Positions 41,902-50,775 are shown, counted from the first letter of the stretch. The stretch is 64,000 nucleotides of DNA from Prauserella cavernicola (GCF_016595675.1 NZ_JAENJH010000001.1:310001-374000), one strand, 5' to 3'. Numbers and translations: made by a program. The notes: generated by a model from the sequence alone, not told the origin.

Positions 41902-43521
41902 CTAGCGGCGTCCGGCGACCCGGCGCAGCCACAACGCGATCAGCTCCACCACCATCGCGAGCGCGAACACCAGCAGCAGCACCGTGGTGACCACGCCGAA
42001 CTCCAGCACGCGTGAGGCGTTCTGCAGGTAGAAGCCGATGCCTCCGGCGCCGACGATGCCCAGCAGCGTTGCCGAGCGGATGTTCACGTCGAGCTGGTAG
42101 AGCACGTGTCCCACGAACGCGGGCGCCGCCTGAGGCACGGTCGCGGAGGCGAACACCTGCCACCGGCTCGCGCCGGTGGCGCTCACGGCGTTCTCGACGC
42201 GTTCGTCGACCTCTTCGAGCGAGTCGGCGACGAGCTTGCCCAGCAGGCCGACGGCGCCCACCGCCAGCGCGAGCGTGCCCGCGACCGCGCCGAGCCCCGT
42301 GAGCACCACGAACACCACCGCGAGCACGAGTTCGGGGACGCCGCGGATGAGCACGATCAGTCCCCGGAACACCGCCGCCACGCGCGGCGAGGGTGCCACG
42401 TTGCGTGCGGCGAGCGCCCCGATGGGCAGGGCCAGCACGGCACCGAGCAGCGTCGCGGCGAGTGCGATCTTGACCGTCTGCCACAGCGCGGCCAGCAGGT
42501 CGGGAAGGATGCCGCCGGTCTCCGGTGGCCAGAACAAGCCGAGCGTCGTGCCCAGTTGCCCGAGCCCGGAGAAGAATCCGGCGGGGGAGAGTTCCGCTCC
42601 CCACAGCGACGCCACGACCACGAGTGCCGCGACCAGTGCGTAGCCGGTGCGCCGCACGCGGCTGCCGGTCCACGGTGGACTGATCCGCCCGCGCGCCGGG
42701 CGGGGTGGGGAGGGCGGCGCGTGCGCGAGGGCCCTGCGCACCGCCCCGGAGAGCAGTTCCGCCAGCACGCACAGCACGAGCACCACGAAGGCGAGGGCCA
42801 TGCCGCGCTGGTAGTCCAGCTCCCGGAACGCGCCCGCGATGGCGAATCCGAGTCCGTCCACGCCGACGAAGCCGAGCAGCACGGACACGCGCAGGTTGAT
42901 GTCGAAGCGGTGCAGCGCCGTGGACACGAACGCGGGCAGCACCTGCGGCAGCACACCCGTGGTCAGCTCCTGCAACCGGCCCGCGCCGCCCGCGCGCACA
43001 GCGGTGCGCGGGCCCTCGTCGATCTGCTCGACGGCGTCGGCGTAGAGCTTGCCGATCATGCCCACCGAGTGCAGGCCCATCGCGAGCACGCCCGCCATCG
43101 AGCCGAGTCCGAAGACGCGGATGAACACGATGGCCAGCACCACGTCCGGTACTGCCCTGGCCAGCACGATCAGCGCGCGCGAGCCGAGCCTGGCGGTGTT
43201 GCCGGGGGTGGTGTTGCTCGCCGCGAGCACGGCGGCAGGCACGCTCAGCAGCACCGAGAGCAGGGTGGCGCTGATGACGATCGCCAGCGTGATGCCCGAC
43301 AGGCGCAGCAGTTCGCCGATCTCCGGGAAGTCGAGCGGGAACATGCGCTGGGCGAAGTCGGCGACGTTGCTCGCGCTGTCGACGAGCGTGGCGATGTTGA
43401 TGCCCAGGTCGCCCGCCGCCCACACGCCCGCGCCGAGTATGGCGAGCACCACCACCGACGCCGCCACGCCCGGCCCCGACGGGGCCGGCACGGTGCGGCG
43501 ATCGAGGACCGGCCGCGTCAT
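41902..43521 (-). CDS. phnE: Phosphonate ABC transporter permease, two PhnE domains fused
   Basis: 539 residues, double the usual 260-280. Two PhnE-type permease halves are joined. The first (about 1-260) has the ABC contact loop AVEQIDEGPRTAVRAGGAGRLQ and ends LGFVGVDGLGFAIAGAFRELDYQRG. The second (about 285-539) has ADSLEEVDERVENAVSATGASRWQ and TLLGIVGAGGIGFYLQNASRVLEFG. Between them is a short charged, Pro/Arg-rich linker. One chain thus supplies both transmembrane halves for PhnC. ATG 43521 overlaps the phnC stop (ATGA). Confidence 0.9.
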   Translation of the reverse strand: MTRPVLDRRTVPAPSGPGVAASVVVLAILGAGVWAAGDLGINIATLVDSASNVADFAQRMFPLDFPEIGELLRLSGITLAIVISATLLSVLLSVPAAVLAASNTTPGNTARLGSRALIVLARAVPDVVLAIVFIRVFGLGSMAGVLAMGLHSVGMIGKLYADAVEQIDEGPRTAVRAGGAGRLQELTTGVLPQVLPAFVSTALHRFDINLRVSVLLGFVGVDGLGFAIAGAFRELDYQRGMALAFVVLVLCVLAELLSGAVRRALAHAPPSPPRPARGRISPPWTGSRVRRTGYALVAALVVVASLWGAELSPAGFFSGLGQLGTTLGLFWPPETGGILPDLLAALWQTVKIALAATLLGAVLALPIGALAARNVAPSPRVAAVFRGLIVLIRGVPELVLAVVFVVLTGLGAVAGTLALAVGAVGLLGKLVADSLEEVDERVENAVSATGASRWQVFASATVPQAAPAFVGHVLYQLDVNIRSATLLGIVGAGGIGFYLQNASRVLEFGVVTTVLLLVFALAMVVELIALWLRRVAGRR

Positions 43522-44285
43522 GCGGCGGCGGGCACGGTCGCGACGGCCGAGTACACCGCCATCGCCTCGCCCCGGTCGAGCCCGGCGGTCTCCCGGTCGA
43601 GCACGACCCGCCCCGAGCGAAGTCCCACCACCCGGTCGCCCCAGCTCAGCGCCAGGTCCACCTGGTGCAGGCTGCACAGCACCGTCAGGTCCTGCTCGGT
43701 GCTGATCTCGCGCAGCAGCCGCATCACCTGGCCCGCGGACTCGGGATCGAGCGAGGCGACGGGCTCGTCGGCCAGCAGCACCTCGGGCCGCTGCAGCAGC
43801 GCCCGCGCGATCGCGACCCGCTGCTGCTGCCCGCCGGAGAGCGTGTCGGCGCGCTGGAACGCCTGCTCGGCCAGCCCGACCCGGTCGAGGTGACGCAACG
43901 CCTCGTGGCGCACGTGCTTCGGGTAGGTGGCCAGCCCGAGCCGGGGACCACGCAGCGCGCCGAGCGCGCCGGTGCACACGTTCTCCAGCACCGTCAGGGT
44001 GCCGACGAGGTGGAACTGCTGGAACACGAACCCAACCCGGCGCCGCAGCGCGCGCAGGCGCGTCCCGGAGACGGTGGCGAGGTCGGTGCCCAGCACGGTG
44101 ACGGTGCCCGCGGTGGCGCGCTGCAGTCCGTCGACGTGGCGCAGCAGCGTGGACTTGCCGGAACCGGAGAGGCCGAGCAGCACGGTGGTCTGCCCGCGCG
44201 GCACGCGCAGCGACACGTCGTCGAGCGCCAGCGTGGCCTGCCCGAACCGCTTGCTGACGTTGCTGAAGGTTACGACGTCGTGCAC
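43518..44285 (-). CDS. phnC: Phosphonate ABC transporter ATPase PhnC
   Basis: 255 residues. Walker A GLSGSGKST at 38-46, signature TLSGGQQQRVAIARALLQRP, Walker B VLLADEPVASLDPESAG, switch His in CSLHQVDLAL. The QFHLVGTLTVLENVCTGALG stretch is characteristic of PhnC. GTG 44285 with AAGGACG upstream overlaps the phnD stop by 16 bases. Drives uptake through the fused PhnE with PhnD as binding protein. Confidence 0.92.
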   Translation of the reverse strand: MHDVVTFSNVSKRFGQATLALDDVSLRVPRGQTTVLLGLSGSGKSTLLRHVDGLQRATAGTVTVLGTDLATVSGTRLRALRRRVGFVFQQFHLVGTLTVLENVCTGALGALRGPRLGLATYPKHVRHEALRHLDRVGLAEQAFQRADTLSGGQQQRVAIARALLQRPEVLLADEPVASLDPESAGQVMRLLREISTEQDLTVLCSLHQVDLALSWGDRVVGLRSGRVVLDRETAGLDRGEAMAVYSAVATVPAAA

Positions 44286-45193
44286 TGCTCGTCCTTGGTG
44301 ACGTCGCAGACGCGGCGCACGCCGTCGTAGAAGGCGTCGTCGACCGCGCCGAAGCCCCACACGCTGTCGCCGAGGCGGCAGTCTCCCTCGCAGAAACCGT
44401 TGGCGCGCAGGTAGTCCACATTGGCCCGCTCGCCGAGCGCGGTGGCGATCCGCTCGCGCAGCTCCGGGGCGAGGTCGTCGCTCAGCGCGATGGGCGAACC
44501 GGCGATGACGTCGGACTTCCACACGGTGCGGACGTCGCCCTGCTTGAGCTGTCCCTTCTGGATCAGCTGCTTCTCGACCATGTTGTCGGTGGCGAAGCCG
44601 ACGTCGCACTGTCCGCTCGCGACGGCCAGCACCGAGGCGTCGTGCCCGCCGGACATCACCGGCGTGATGTCGGAGTCGGGGTCGATGCCCTCCTCGATCA
44701 GGCCAGCGCTCGGGTACAGGTAGCCGGAGGTGGAACCGGGGTCGACGAAGCAGGTCTTCTTGCCGCGGAAGTCACCAAGGTCCTGTACGGGCGAGCCGGC
44801 GGCGGTGACGCCGTAGGACTGGTAGCCCGGCTCCTCGCCCTTCTGCTGCACCTGGGCGGCGACGGCCGTGGTCTTGACACCGCTGTTGCGGGCGAGCACG
44901 TAGGAGAACGGGCCGTACTGCGCGATGTCGATCTTGCCGGCTCGCTGTCCCTCGATGATCGCCGCGTAGTCGGTGGCCTGCTGGAACTCGATGGTCTTGC
45001 CGGTCTCCTCCTCCAGCAGGTCGATCACCGGCTGGAACGCTTCCTGCAGGCTCGTCGACTCCTCGGAGGGGATCGAGGCGAACACGAGCGTGTCGGAGTC
45101 GCCGGAGTCGTTGGCCGCGCTCTCGCCGCAACCTGCCAGTGTCACGGTGGCGATCGCGGCCAATCCCACGGCGCGCCAAGGGGTCGGGGACAT
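44270..45193 (-). CDS. phnD: Phosphonate-binding lipoprotein PhnD
   Basis: 307 residues. Lipoprotein signal: WRAVGLAAIATVTLAGCGE, with the lipobox LAGC giving Cys23 as the anchor. The mature part has the PhnD fold: LVFASIPSEE, then IEFQQATDYAAIIEGQRAGKIDIAQYGPFSYVLA (near 75-108), KTCFVDPGSTSGYLYPSAGL and PVMSGGHDASVLAVASGQCDVGFATDN. Cell-surface capture of phosphonates or phosphate esters. ATG 45193 with AAAGAGG upstream. First gene of the transport half; the 140-base region upstream should hold the promoter. Confidence 0.93.
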   Translation of the reverse strand: MSPTPWRAVGLAAIATVTLAGCGESAANDSGDSDTLVFASIPSEESTSLQEAFQPVIDLLEEETGKTIEFQQATDYAAIIEGQRAGKIDIAQYGPFSYVLARNSGVKTTAVAAQVQQKGEEPGYQSYGVTAAGSPVQDLGDFRGKKTCFVDPGSTSGYLYPSAGLIEEGIDPDSDITPVMSGGHDASVLAVASGQCDVGFATDNMVEKQLIQKGQLKQGDVRTVWKSDVIAGSPIALSDDLAPELRERIATALGERANVDYLRANGFCEGDCRLGDSVWGFGAVDDAFYDGVRRVCDVTKDEQCTTS

Positions 45194-45333
45194 CGAGGTG
45201 CCTCTTTCGTCGGGGGAGGGGTGGCACGGACGAGGTTGGTGGCGGGGAATGCCAGCCACGCGGCCTCCTGGTTACCGGCAACCGAACGCGGCGGGTCGCC
45301 TCGACTCACCCGACCGGACGACCACGGAGCGCC

Positions 45334-46914
45334 TCACGCCCGCTGGGCTTCTGGCCGGTCCCGTTCGACGACGAACGACGCGAACGTGGACTCGGCGGCG
45401 TCGCGGCGGCTCACCGTGTCGACCATCCGCAGGTCGGTGCGGAACTCGGACGTGTCGACGCGGCAGCGCACATAGCCGCGGCGGTCGCCGTCGAAGAACC
45501 GGATGTGCGGGTTGTGCTTGATCATCGGGCCGTAGTAGGGGCCGTAGACCTCGCCGTCGCCGTTGGAGGAGATGGACGTGCCGACGAACTCGGTGGCGAT
45601 CACGGGGGAGTCGGGGCGGTCGAAGTCGGTGTGGATGTCGTTGACGAACGTCGAGTGCCAGTCACCGGTCACCACCACGGGGTTGCGCACGCCGTGGCGT
45701 GCCCACGCGTCGGTCAGGCGGGTGCGGGCGGCGGGAAAGCCGTCCCACGCGTCGTGCCACAGCCTGCTGCCGTCCGGGCCGTCGTGGTCGAGCCTCGCGA
45801 GCAGCACGTTGCTGCCCAGCACGTTCCACGTCGCCGACGACGGGGCGAAGCCGTCGTAGAGCCACTTCTCCTGCGTGCGGCCGAGCATGGTCACCTCCGG
45901 TGCGTAGGCGGCGGCGCACGCGTCGGCCTCGCCCCAGCCGCACGGCGGGACGCTGCGGTACTGCCTGCCGTCGACGACATCGAGCTGTGCGAGCCTGCCC
46001 CAGTTCGTCCTGCGGTAGATGCGTGGCCCACCGAGCGCGTCGTGGCGGGCCGGTGCGCGCACCGGCTGGTGTTCGTACCAGGCCTGGTAGGCGGCGGCGC
46101 GCAGGGCGCTGATGTCGCCCGCCTGTTCCTGTTCGGTGCCCGCGTAGTCGTTCTTGACCTCGTGGTCGTCCCACGTCACCAGCCACGGGAACCGGGCGTG
46201 CGCGAGCTGCAGGTCCGGGTCGCTCTTGTAGAGCGCGTACTGCATGCGCCACCGTTCGAGGTCGAGCGGCTCGCTGCGCAGCACCTCGGGTGTCGCGACC
46301 TTGCGGTAGCCGCCGTCGGCGGGGATGCCACCCTCGTAGACGTAGTCGCCGAGGTGCAGCACCAGGTCGAGGTCCTCGCGCGCCAGGTGCCGATACGACG
46401 GGTAGTAGCCGCTGGCCCAGTCCTGGCACGACGCGAACGCGAACTCCAGCGAACCGGCAGGCCCGCCGGGCCGCGGCGTCGTGCGGGTCCGGCCGACCGG
46501 CGAGACGTGGCCGCGATAGCGGAACCGGTAGAACCACTCCCGGTCCGGAGCCAGGCCCTCCACCTCGACGTGCACCGAGTGCGCGAGCTCGGGCAGTGCC
46601 CACGCCGAGCCCGTCGCGACGGGGTGCCGGAACCGCTCGTCGCGCGCCACCTGCCACTGCACCGGCACCCGCCGGGGCTCCATGCCGCCGCCGGGTTCGA
46701 ACGGCTCGGGCACGAGCCGCGTCCACAGCACCATGCCCGTTGACGTCGGATCGCCACTGGCGACGCCGAGCCGGAACGGATGGTCGCCGCCCGAGGGCCG
46801 GGTCGTCGCCGCGGCCCGGCCGACGGGGAGCTGGGCCAGTGCGGCGGCACCGGCCACCGCGGACACGCCGGCGAGGAACCTGCGCCGGCCGAGATCGGAG
46901 GAGGTGTCGTTCAT
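45334..46914 (-). CDS. phoD: PhoD-type alkaline phosphatase/phosphodiesterase, Tat-exported
   Basis: 526 residues. Tat signal LGRRRFLAGVSAVAGAAALAQL at the N-terminus. PhoD core: PFRLGVASGDPTSTGMVLWTRL, FAFASCQDW, LVLHLGDYVYEGG, VTWDDHEVKNDYAG, GRTQEKWLYD, NVLLARLDHD and VVVTGDWHSTFVND, which supply the metal ligands of this iron/calcium enzyme family. It releases phosphate from mono- and diesters outside the cell. Same strand as and upstream of the phn genes, with 140 bases between. A PHO-box-like tandem repeat lies 41 bases before ATG 46914, so phosphate control of both is plausible. Confidence 0.93.
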   Translation of the reverse strand: MNDTSSDLGRRRFLAGVSAVAGAAALAQLPVGRAAATTRPSGGDHPFRLGVASGDPTSTGMVLWTRLVPEPFEPGGGMEPRRVPVQWQVARDERFRHPVATGSAWALPELAHSVHVEVEGLAPDREWFYRFRYRGHVSPVGRTRTTPRPGGPAGSLEFAFASCQDWASGYYPSYRHLAREDLDLVLHLGDYVYEGGIPADGGYRKVATPEVLRSEPLDLERWRMQYALYKSDPDLQLAHARFPWLVTWDDHEVKNDYAGTEQEQAGDISALRAAAYQAWYEHQPVRAPARHDALGGPRIYRRTNWGRLAQLDVVDGRQYRSVPPCGWGEADACAAAYAPEVTMLGRTQEKWLYDGFAPSSATWNVLGSNVLLARLDHDGPDGSRLWHDAWDGFPAARTRLTDAWARHGVRNPVVVTGDWHSTFVNDIHTDFDRPDSPVIATEFVGTSISSNGDGEVYGPYYGPMIKHNPHIRFFDGDRRGYVRCRVDTSEFRTDLRMVDTVSRRDAAESTFASFVVERDRPEAQRA

Positions 46915-46954
46915 GCGCCCCTGTCTAGCCGCTCACCGTGGCGGCGAGACCACG

Positions 46955-46976
46955 TCGAGATGAACCGGGTGTGAGC
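46955..46976 (-). promoter_or_regulatory. PHO-box-like tandem 11-mers upstream of phoD
   Basis: On the minus strand GCTCACACCCG is followed directly by GTTCATCTCGA. Both share the T-C-A core at the same place of an 11-base unit, the layout of Streptomyces PhoP boxes (two or more direct 11-mers near G-T-T-C-A-C-C). Match to that consensus is partial, and Pseudonocardiaceae boxes may differ. Confidence 0.4.
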
Positions 46977-47024
46977 GGAAAAATCCGGTGGACAGCGCCT
47001 CGCGGCGGCGGGCACGCTCGGCGC

Positions 47025-47567
47025 GTGGAGATCGGCATTCGCGGTCAGCGACCCGGCGACGCGCCTGGCGTGCGCGACGTCCTCGAACGGTCCTTCGCCA
47101 CCGAGCCGGTGGTCGCCGACCTCGCGGAGGCATTGAGGCAGGGACCGGCCGGCGCGGCCGGACTGTCCTTTGTGGCCGAGAACGCCGGAGAAATCGTGGG
47201 TCACGTCCAGCTCACGCGCTCCTGGGTGGACGCCCCGCGACGGCTGGTCGAGGTACTGGTGCTGAGCCCGCTCGGCGTGGTCCCGGCGCTGCAGGGCCGG
47301 GGCATCGGAGCACGCCTGGTGACGCGCGCGCTCGACGAAGCGGCCCGGGCCGGGGCGCCGCTGGTGTTCCTGGAGGGCTCGCCGGACTACTACCCGCGCT
47401 TCGGGTTCGAGCGCGCGAGCGCCCGTGGCTTCACCGCGCCGTCGACGCGGATTCCCGACGCGGCGTTCCAGGTGGACACCCTGCCCGCGCACGAGGAGTG
47501 GATGACGGGCGCGGTGGTCTACGCCGAGCGGTTCTGGAGCTTCGACTGCGTCGGCCTGCGCGACTGA
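47025..47567 (+). CDS. GNAT-family N-acetyltransferase (YhbS-like)
   Basis: 180 residues. The acetyl-CoA loop is seen as VVPALQGRGIGARLV (near 90-104), preceded by the beta-strand LVEVLVLSPLGV and followed by GAPLVFLEGSPDYYPRFGFERAS, which is typical of the YhbS branch. GTG 47025 is likely leaderless or has a weak site. It transfers acetyl to an amine whose identity is unknown. Although near the phn block, it is on the other strand and does not resemble PhnO closely. Confidence 0.85.
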   Translation: MEIGIRGQRPGDAPGVRDVLERSFATEPVVADLAEALRQGPAGAAGLSFVAENAGEIVGHVQLTRSWVDAPRRLVEVLVLSPLGVVPALQGRGIGARLVTRALDEAARAGAPLVFLEGSPDYYPRFGFERASARGFTAPSTRIPDAAFQVDTLPAHEEWMTGAVVYAERFWSFDCVGLRD

Positions 47568-47574
47568 ACCCCGC

Positions 47575-48180
47575 TCAGCGGTCCCTGTACTCGGAGCCGG
47601 TCAGCACCGGCGACTCCACGTACTCGAGCACGCCACGCTCCAGCAGCAGGTCCACGATCCGCTCCGCGGACGGCCCCGCGTCGAGCTCGGTGGTGTCCAG
47701 CCGCAGGTCGGGATGCTCCGGCTGCTCGTAGACGTCGTCGTAGCCGGTCAGCCCGGTGATCTCGCCCGAGGCCGCCTTCGCGTAGAGCCCCTTCGGGTCG
47801 CGGCGGGCGCACTCGCCCAGCGGCGTGCTCACGTACACCTCGAGAAAGGCCGAACCATTGCGCTCGTGGCGTTCACGCACGGCGTCGCGCGTCTCCGCGT
47901 ACGGCGCGATCACCGGCACCAGGGTCAGCACCCGGTGCCGCGTCAGCAGTTCGGCGATGAAGCCGACCCTGCGGCCTTGCGCGTCGCGGTCCTGCCGGGA
48001 GAAGCCCAGGTCGCTGGAGATCGTCCTGCGGATCTCGTCGCCATCGAGCACCTCCACCTCGGTGCCGCCGCCAACCAGTTCCGCGACCGTGCCTGCCAGC
48101 GTCGACTTCCCGGCGCCCGACAGTCCGGTCAGCCAGACCGTCGCGCCGCGGTTGAGTCGCAGTGCCGGGCCCGATGCCAT
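47575..48180 (-). CDS. cysC: Adenylylsulfate (APS) kinase
   Basis: 201 residues. P-loop GLSGAGKST at 19-27, DGDEIRRTISSDLGFSRQDRDAQGRRVGFIAELL with the LGFSR motif around the Ser that marks the family, PVIAPYAETRDAVRERH, and the late stretch DPKGLYAKAASGEITGLTGYDDVYEQPEHPDL. It phosphorylates APS to PAPS. ATG 48180 follows GAGGAGG; longer starts exist but lack a site. Divergent from a sulfotransferase gene, which would use the PAPS; no ATP sulfurylase (cysD/cysN) is present here. Confidence 0.93.
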   Translation of the reverse strand: MASGPALRLNRGATVWLTGLSGAGKSTLAGTVAELVGGGTEVEVLDGDEIRRTISSDLGFSRQDRDAQGRRVGFIAELLTRHRVLTLVPVIAPYAETRDAVRERHERNGSAFLEVYVSTPLGECARRDPKGLYAKAASGEITGLTGYDDVYEQPEHPDLRLDTTELDAGPSAERIVDLLLERGVLEYVESPVLTGSEYRDR

Positions 48181-48337
48181 AGCTGGGTCCTCCTCGGTGT
48201 CGCCGGCCATGAGAAGCCGTCCTCGCTGGTGATCGCCCATCATCCCGGTTCGTATCCACATTGATAACGTTCTGAGAGAAACACTCAGGAAGGTGACAGG
48301 AAACCATCCGCGTCCACCCACGACGATCCCGGGGCTC

Positions 48338-49519
48338 ATGACCTCTCCCACTCAGCGCGTGTACCTGCACATCGGTCTGCCGAAGACCGGCACCACGTCC
48401 CTGCAAGAGCTGCTCTGGCACCACCGGGAGGCGCTCACCGAGGACGGGGTGCTCTACCCGGGCAACGACCGGGCCACCCAGCACCGTGCCGCCATGGACG
48501 TTCACAGCGGCCGCTACGGGCGCTGGAAGGAACGCGGCACCGCAGGCTCCTGGGCCTGGGTCGTCGAGCAGGCCAGAGCCTGGCCCGCCACCACGGTGAT
48601 CTCCACCGAGCTGCTGGCCCCCGCGGGACCCGAGGAGGCGGCCCGCCTCCTCGCCGACCTGGACTTCGCCGAGGTGCACGTGGTGTGCACCGCGCGCGAC
48701 CTCGCCCGGCAGATCCCGTCGGTGTGGCAGGAGAACGTCAAGACCCGCCAGACCACGTCGTTCGTCGACTTCCTCGGCGCGCTGACGGCCCCCGAGCTCA
48801 ACGACACGTCCCGCCTGTTCTGGGACTACCAGGACCTGCCGAGGGTCCTCCGGACCTGGGGCGGGAACCTGCCGCCCGAGCGGGTGCACGTGGTCACCGT
48901 CCCGCCTCGCGGGGGTGCGAGCGGGCTGCTGTGGGAGCGCTTCGCGTCCGTGCTCGGCGTCGACGGGAGCCGCTACTCCACCGACGTGCCGCACTACAAC
49001 AACTTCTCCCTCGGCATGACCGAGACCGAGCTGCTGCGCCGCGTCAACACCGCGCTCGGCGACGACGTGCCGTGGCTGCGCTACGCCGACGTCGTCAAGG
49101 ACGACTTCGCCGCCACCATCCTCGCCGGCCGCAGCGGCTCCACCCACATCCCGTTGCCGGACGCCGATCACGGCTGGGTCGCCACGACCGCGCAGCGGTT
49201 CCGTGAAGACCTCGAGGGCCGGGGTTACGACATCGTCGGCGACCTCGGCGATCTCGAGCCGGCTCCGCCCTCGGGTAAGGCCGCCGACTCCCACGCCGCC
49301 ACGCCGGACGACCTCGATGTGCTCGACGCCGCCGTCGACGCGCTCGCCGCACTCCTGCGCCGCGAACCGGAGGAACCGGCCGCGCCCACCGCGGCCCCGG
49401 CTCCGCCGCCTCCGCCAGGCGCGCTGCGGCAGCGCCTGGTCGACTTCACCGAGCGCCACCCCCGGACCATGATCGTGCGGCGCCTGTACTGGCGGGCCAA
49501 GGCGACGGTGCGCCGCTGA
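48338..49519 (+). CDS. Sulfotransferase-family protein (PAPS-dependent)
   Basis: 393 residues. The 5'-phosphosulfate loop is VYLHIGLPKTGTTSLQ at 8-23. A later strand-helix VVCTARDLARQIPSVWQENV near 125 is in the 3'-phosphate-binding region (Arg and Ser). The remaining half and a Pro-rich linker before a basic C-terminus (VRRLYWRAKATVRR) match actinobacterial sulfotransferases that modify glycolipids or polyketides. The acceptor cannot be deduced. Start ATG 48338, or GTG 48293 with 15 more residues. Its divergent neighbour makes PAPS. Confidence 0.85.
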   Translation: MTSPTQRVYLHIGLPKTGTTSLQELLWHHREALTEDGVLYPGNDRATQHRAAMDVHSGRYGRWKERGTAGSWAWVVEQARAWPATTVISTELLAPAGPEEAARLLADLDFAEVHVVCTARDLARQIPSVWQENVKTRQTTSFVDFLGALTAPELNDTSRLFWDYQDLPRVLRTWGGNLPPERVHVVTVPPRGGASGLLWERFASVLGVDGSRYSTDVPHYNNFSLGMTETELLRRVNTALGDDVPWLRYADVVKDDFAATILAGRSGSTHIPLPDADHGWVATTAQRFREDLEGRGYDIVGDLGDLEPAPPSGKAADSHAATPDDLDVLDAAVDALAALLRREPEEPAAPTAAPAPPPPPGALRQRLVDFTERHPRTMIVRRLYWRAKATVRR

Positions 49520-49588
49520 GCATTCCTGTACCTGGCCAGGCGTCGTCGGCGGCGAGGGTGCGGTAGAGCGTGACGGCTGTGGGATGTC

Positions 49589-49610
49589 GACCGGCGTTCT
49601 TCCCGGTCTT
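49589..49610 (+). terminator. Weak terminator-like hairpin after the sulfotransferase gene
   Basis: GACCGG, 8-base loop, CCGGTC, then TT. A 6-bp perfect stem 69 bases after the sulfotransferase stop. The 216-base gap to the next gene holds nothing else I can name. Confidence 0.3.
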
Positions 49611-49735
49611 GACGGTCGGCCGCATAGGGCGGCGCATCCGTCCCGACCTGGCCGTCACCCGCGACGACGGCAGAGGATAATCGCGACGGCCGGTCGCGGA
49701 GACAGGGCCGATGCACTGAAACACTGGGGACTCTC

Positions 49736-50662
49736 ATGCAGCTGGGATTGACGAGTCTCATCAACACGGAGCTCGCCGCGCACGTCGAAGAATGTCGGGC
49801 GGCCAACGCCGGGTCGGCCGGCGCGAAGGGCCCCAGCGGCCCAACTGACCTGCGGGAGGCACGAGCCAAGCGGGACGCGGTCTCATCACGGCATGACCCG
49901 TCAGTTGTCGAGCAGGTAGTCGAAGCCGCTGGTCGGCGAGCGCCCGTGAGAATCCACGCTCCCCGGGACACCGTGCCGCGCGCGGTCTACCTGGACATCC
50001 ACGGTGGTGGCTTCTACCTGGGGTCGGCGGCGCAGGGGGACGCGCGCAACCAGCAGCTCGCGGATGCTCTCGGGATCGTCGTTGTGAGCGTGGACTACCG
50101 GCTCGCTCCTGAACATCCGTGGCCGGCCGCGCCCGACGACTGCGAAACAGTGGCGCTGTGGCTCCTCGATCAGGCCGAGGCTCGCTTCGGCACGACCCGG
50201 CTGGCGATCGGCGGCTTCTCGGCGGGAGCCACGCTTGCCATGACGACACTGTTGCGTCTGCGTGATCGCGGCGTCGTCGACTCGGTCGCCGGTGCCGCGC
50301 TGCAATTCGGCACGTACGACCTGAGTGGTCTGACCCCAGCAGGTCGGCTGATCGCTGACGAGTACTTCATCCAGGCCTATGCCGGTCATGTCGCCGACCG
50401 CACCGCCCCGGACATCTCCCCGGTCTACGGCGACCTGCGTGGCCTGCCTCCGCTTGTGATCGTCGTCGGTAGCTTGGACGTCCTGCTGGAGGACAACATG
50501 GCCCTGGCGGCCCGGGTGTCAGCAGCCGGTGGCGACGTCGATCTCCGGATCTATCCGGAAGCACGACACGGCTTCACCTCTCGTTCAACCGGCATGGCCA
50601 CAGCCGCGCTGCGCGACATCGAGTGTTGGCTCGCGGACCGCTTCTCCTCGGCGTCTGGCTGA
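49736..50662 (+). CDS. Alpha/beta-hydrolase (hormone-sensitive-lipase family esterase)
   Basis: 308 residues. HSL oxyanion motif LDIHGGGFYLG near 82-92, RLAPEHPWPAAPDDCETVALWL, the nucleophile elbow IGGFSAGATLA near 160 (GFSAG where GDSAG is usual), catalytic Asp in VGSLDVLLEDN and His in PEARHGFT. It should hydrolyse short acyl esters or lactones in the cytoplasm. Its third-position G/C seems lower than its neighbours and it is bracketed by hairpins, so it may be a recent arrival; this is an impression, not a count. Start ATG 49736. Confidence 0.88.
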   Translation: MQLGLTSLINTELAAHVEECRAANAGSAGAKGPSGPTDLREARAKRDAVSSRHDPSVVEQVVEAAGRRAPVRIHAPRDTVPRAVYLDIHGGGFYLGSAAQGDARNQQLADALGIVVVSVDYRLAPEHPWPAAPDDCETVALWLLDQAEARFGTTRLAIGGFSAGATLAMTTLLRLRDRGVVDSVAGAALQFGTYDLSGLTPAGRLIADEYFIQAYAGHVADRTAPDISPVYGDLRGLPPLVIVVGSLDVLLEDNMALAARVSAAGGDVDLRIYPEARHGFTSRSTGMATAALRDIECWLADRFSSASG

Positions 50663-50723
50663 GGTGGGCGCTACCCCGACCACTTGGCAGGTTTCTCCCG
50701 TATCCCGGCATCCCCGTACACGA

Positions 50724-50765
50724 CGAACGCCCCGCCACACCGACGAAGGTGTGACAGGGCGTTCG
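50724..50765. terminator. Bidirectional terminator between esterase and CNNM genes
   Basis: Outer arms CGAACGCCC and GGGCGTTCG (9 bp, perfect) enclose an inner CACACC/GGTGTG stem (6 bp) with a 6-base loop. It sits between two convergent genes ending at 50662 (plus) and 50776 (minus). There is no long T-run, but stem strength and place fit a shared terminator. Confidence 0.75.
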
Positions 50766-50775
50766 GGTCGCCGCG

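Noticed and set aside
45268-45290. GGTTACC/GGCAACC imperfect repeat before phnD as a PhnF or PhoP site
   Set aside because: One mismatch, and it fits neither the HutC pattern nor the PHO 11-mer well.
47025-47567. GNAT gene as PhnO (aminoalkylphosphonate acetyltransferase)
   Set aside because: Opposite strand, separated by phoD, and its C-terminal pattern is that of YhbS-like proteins.
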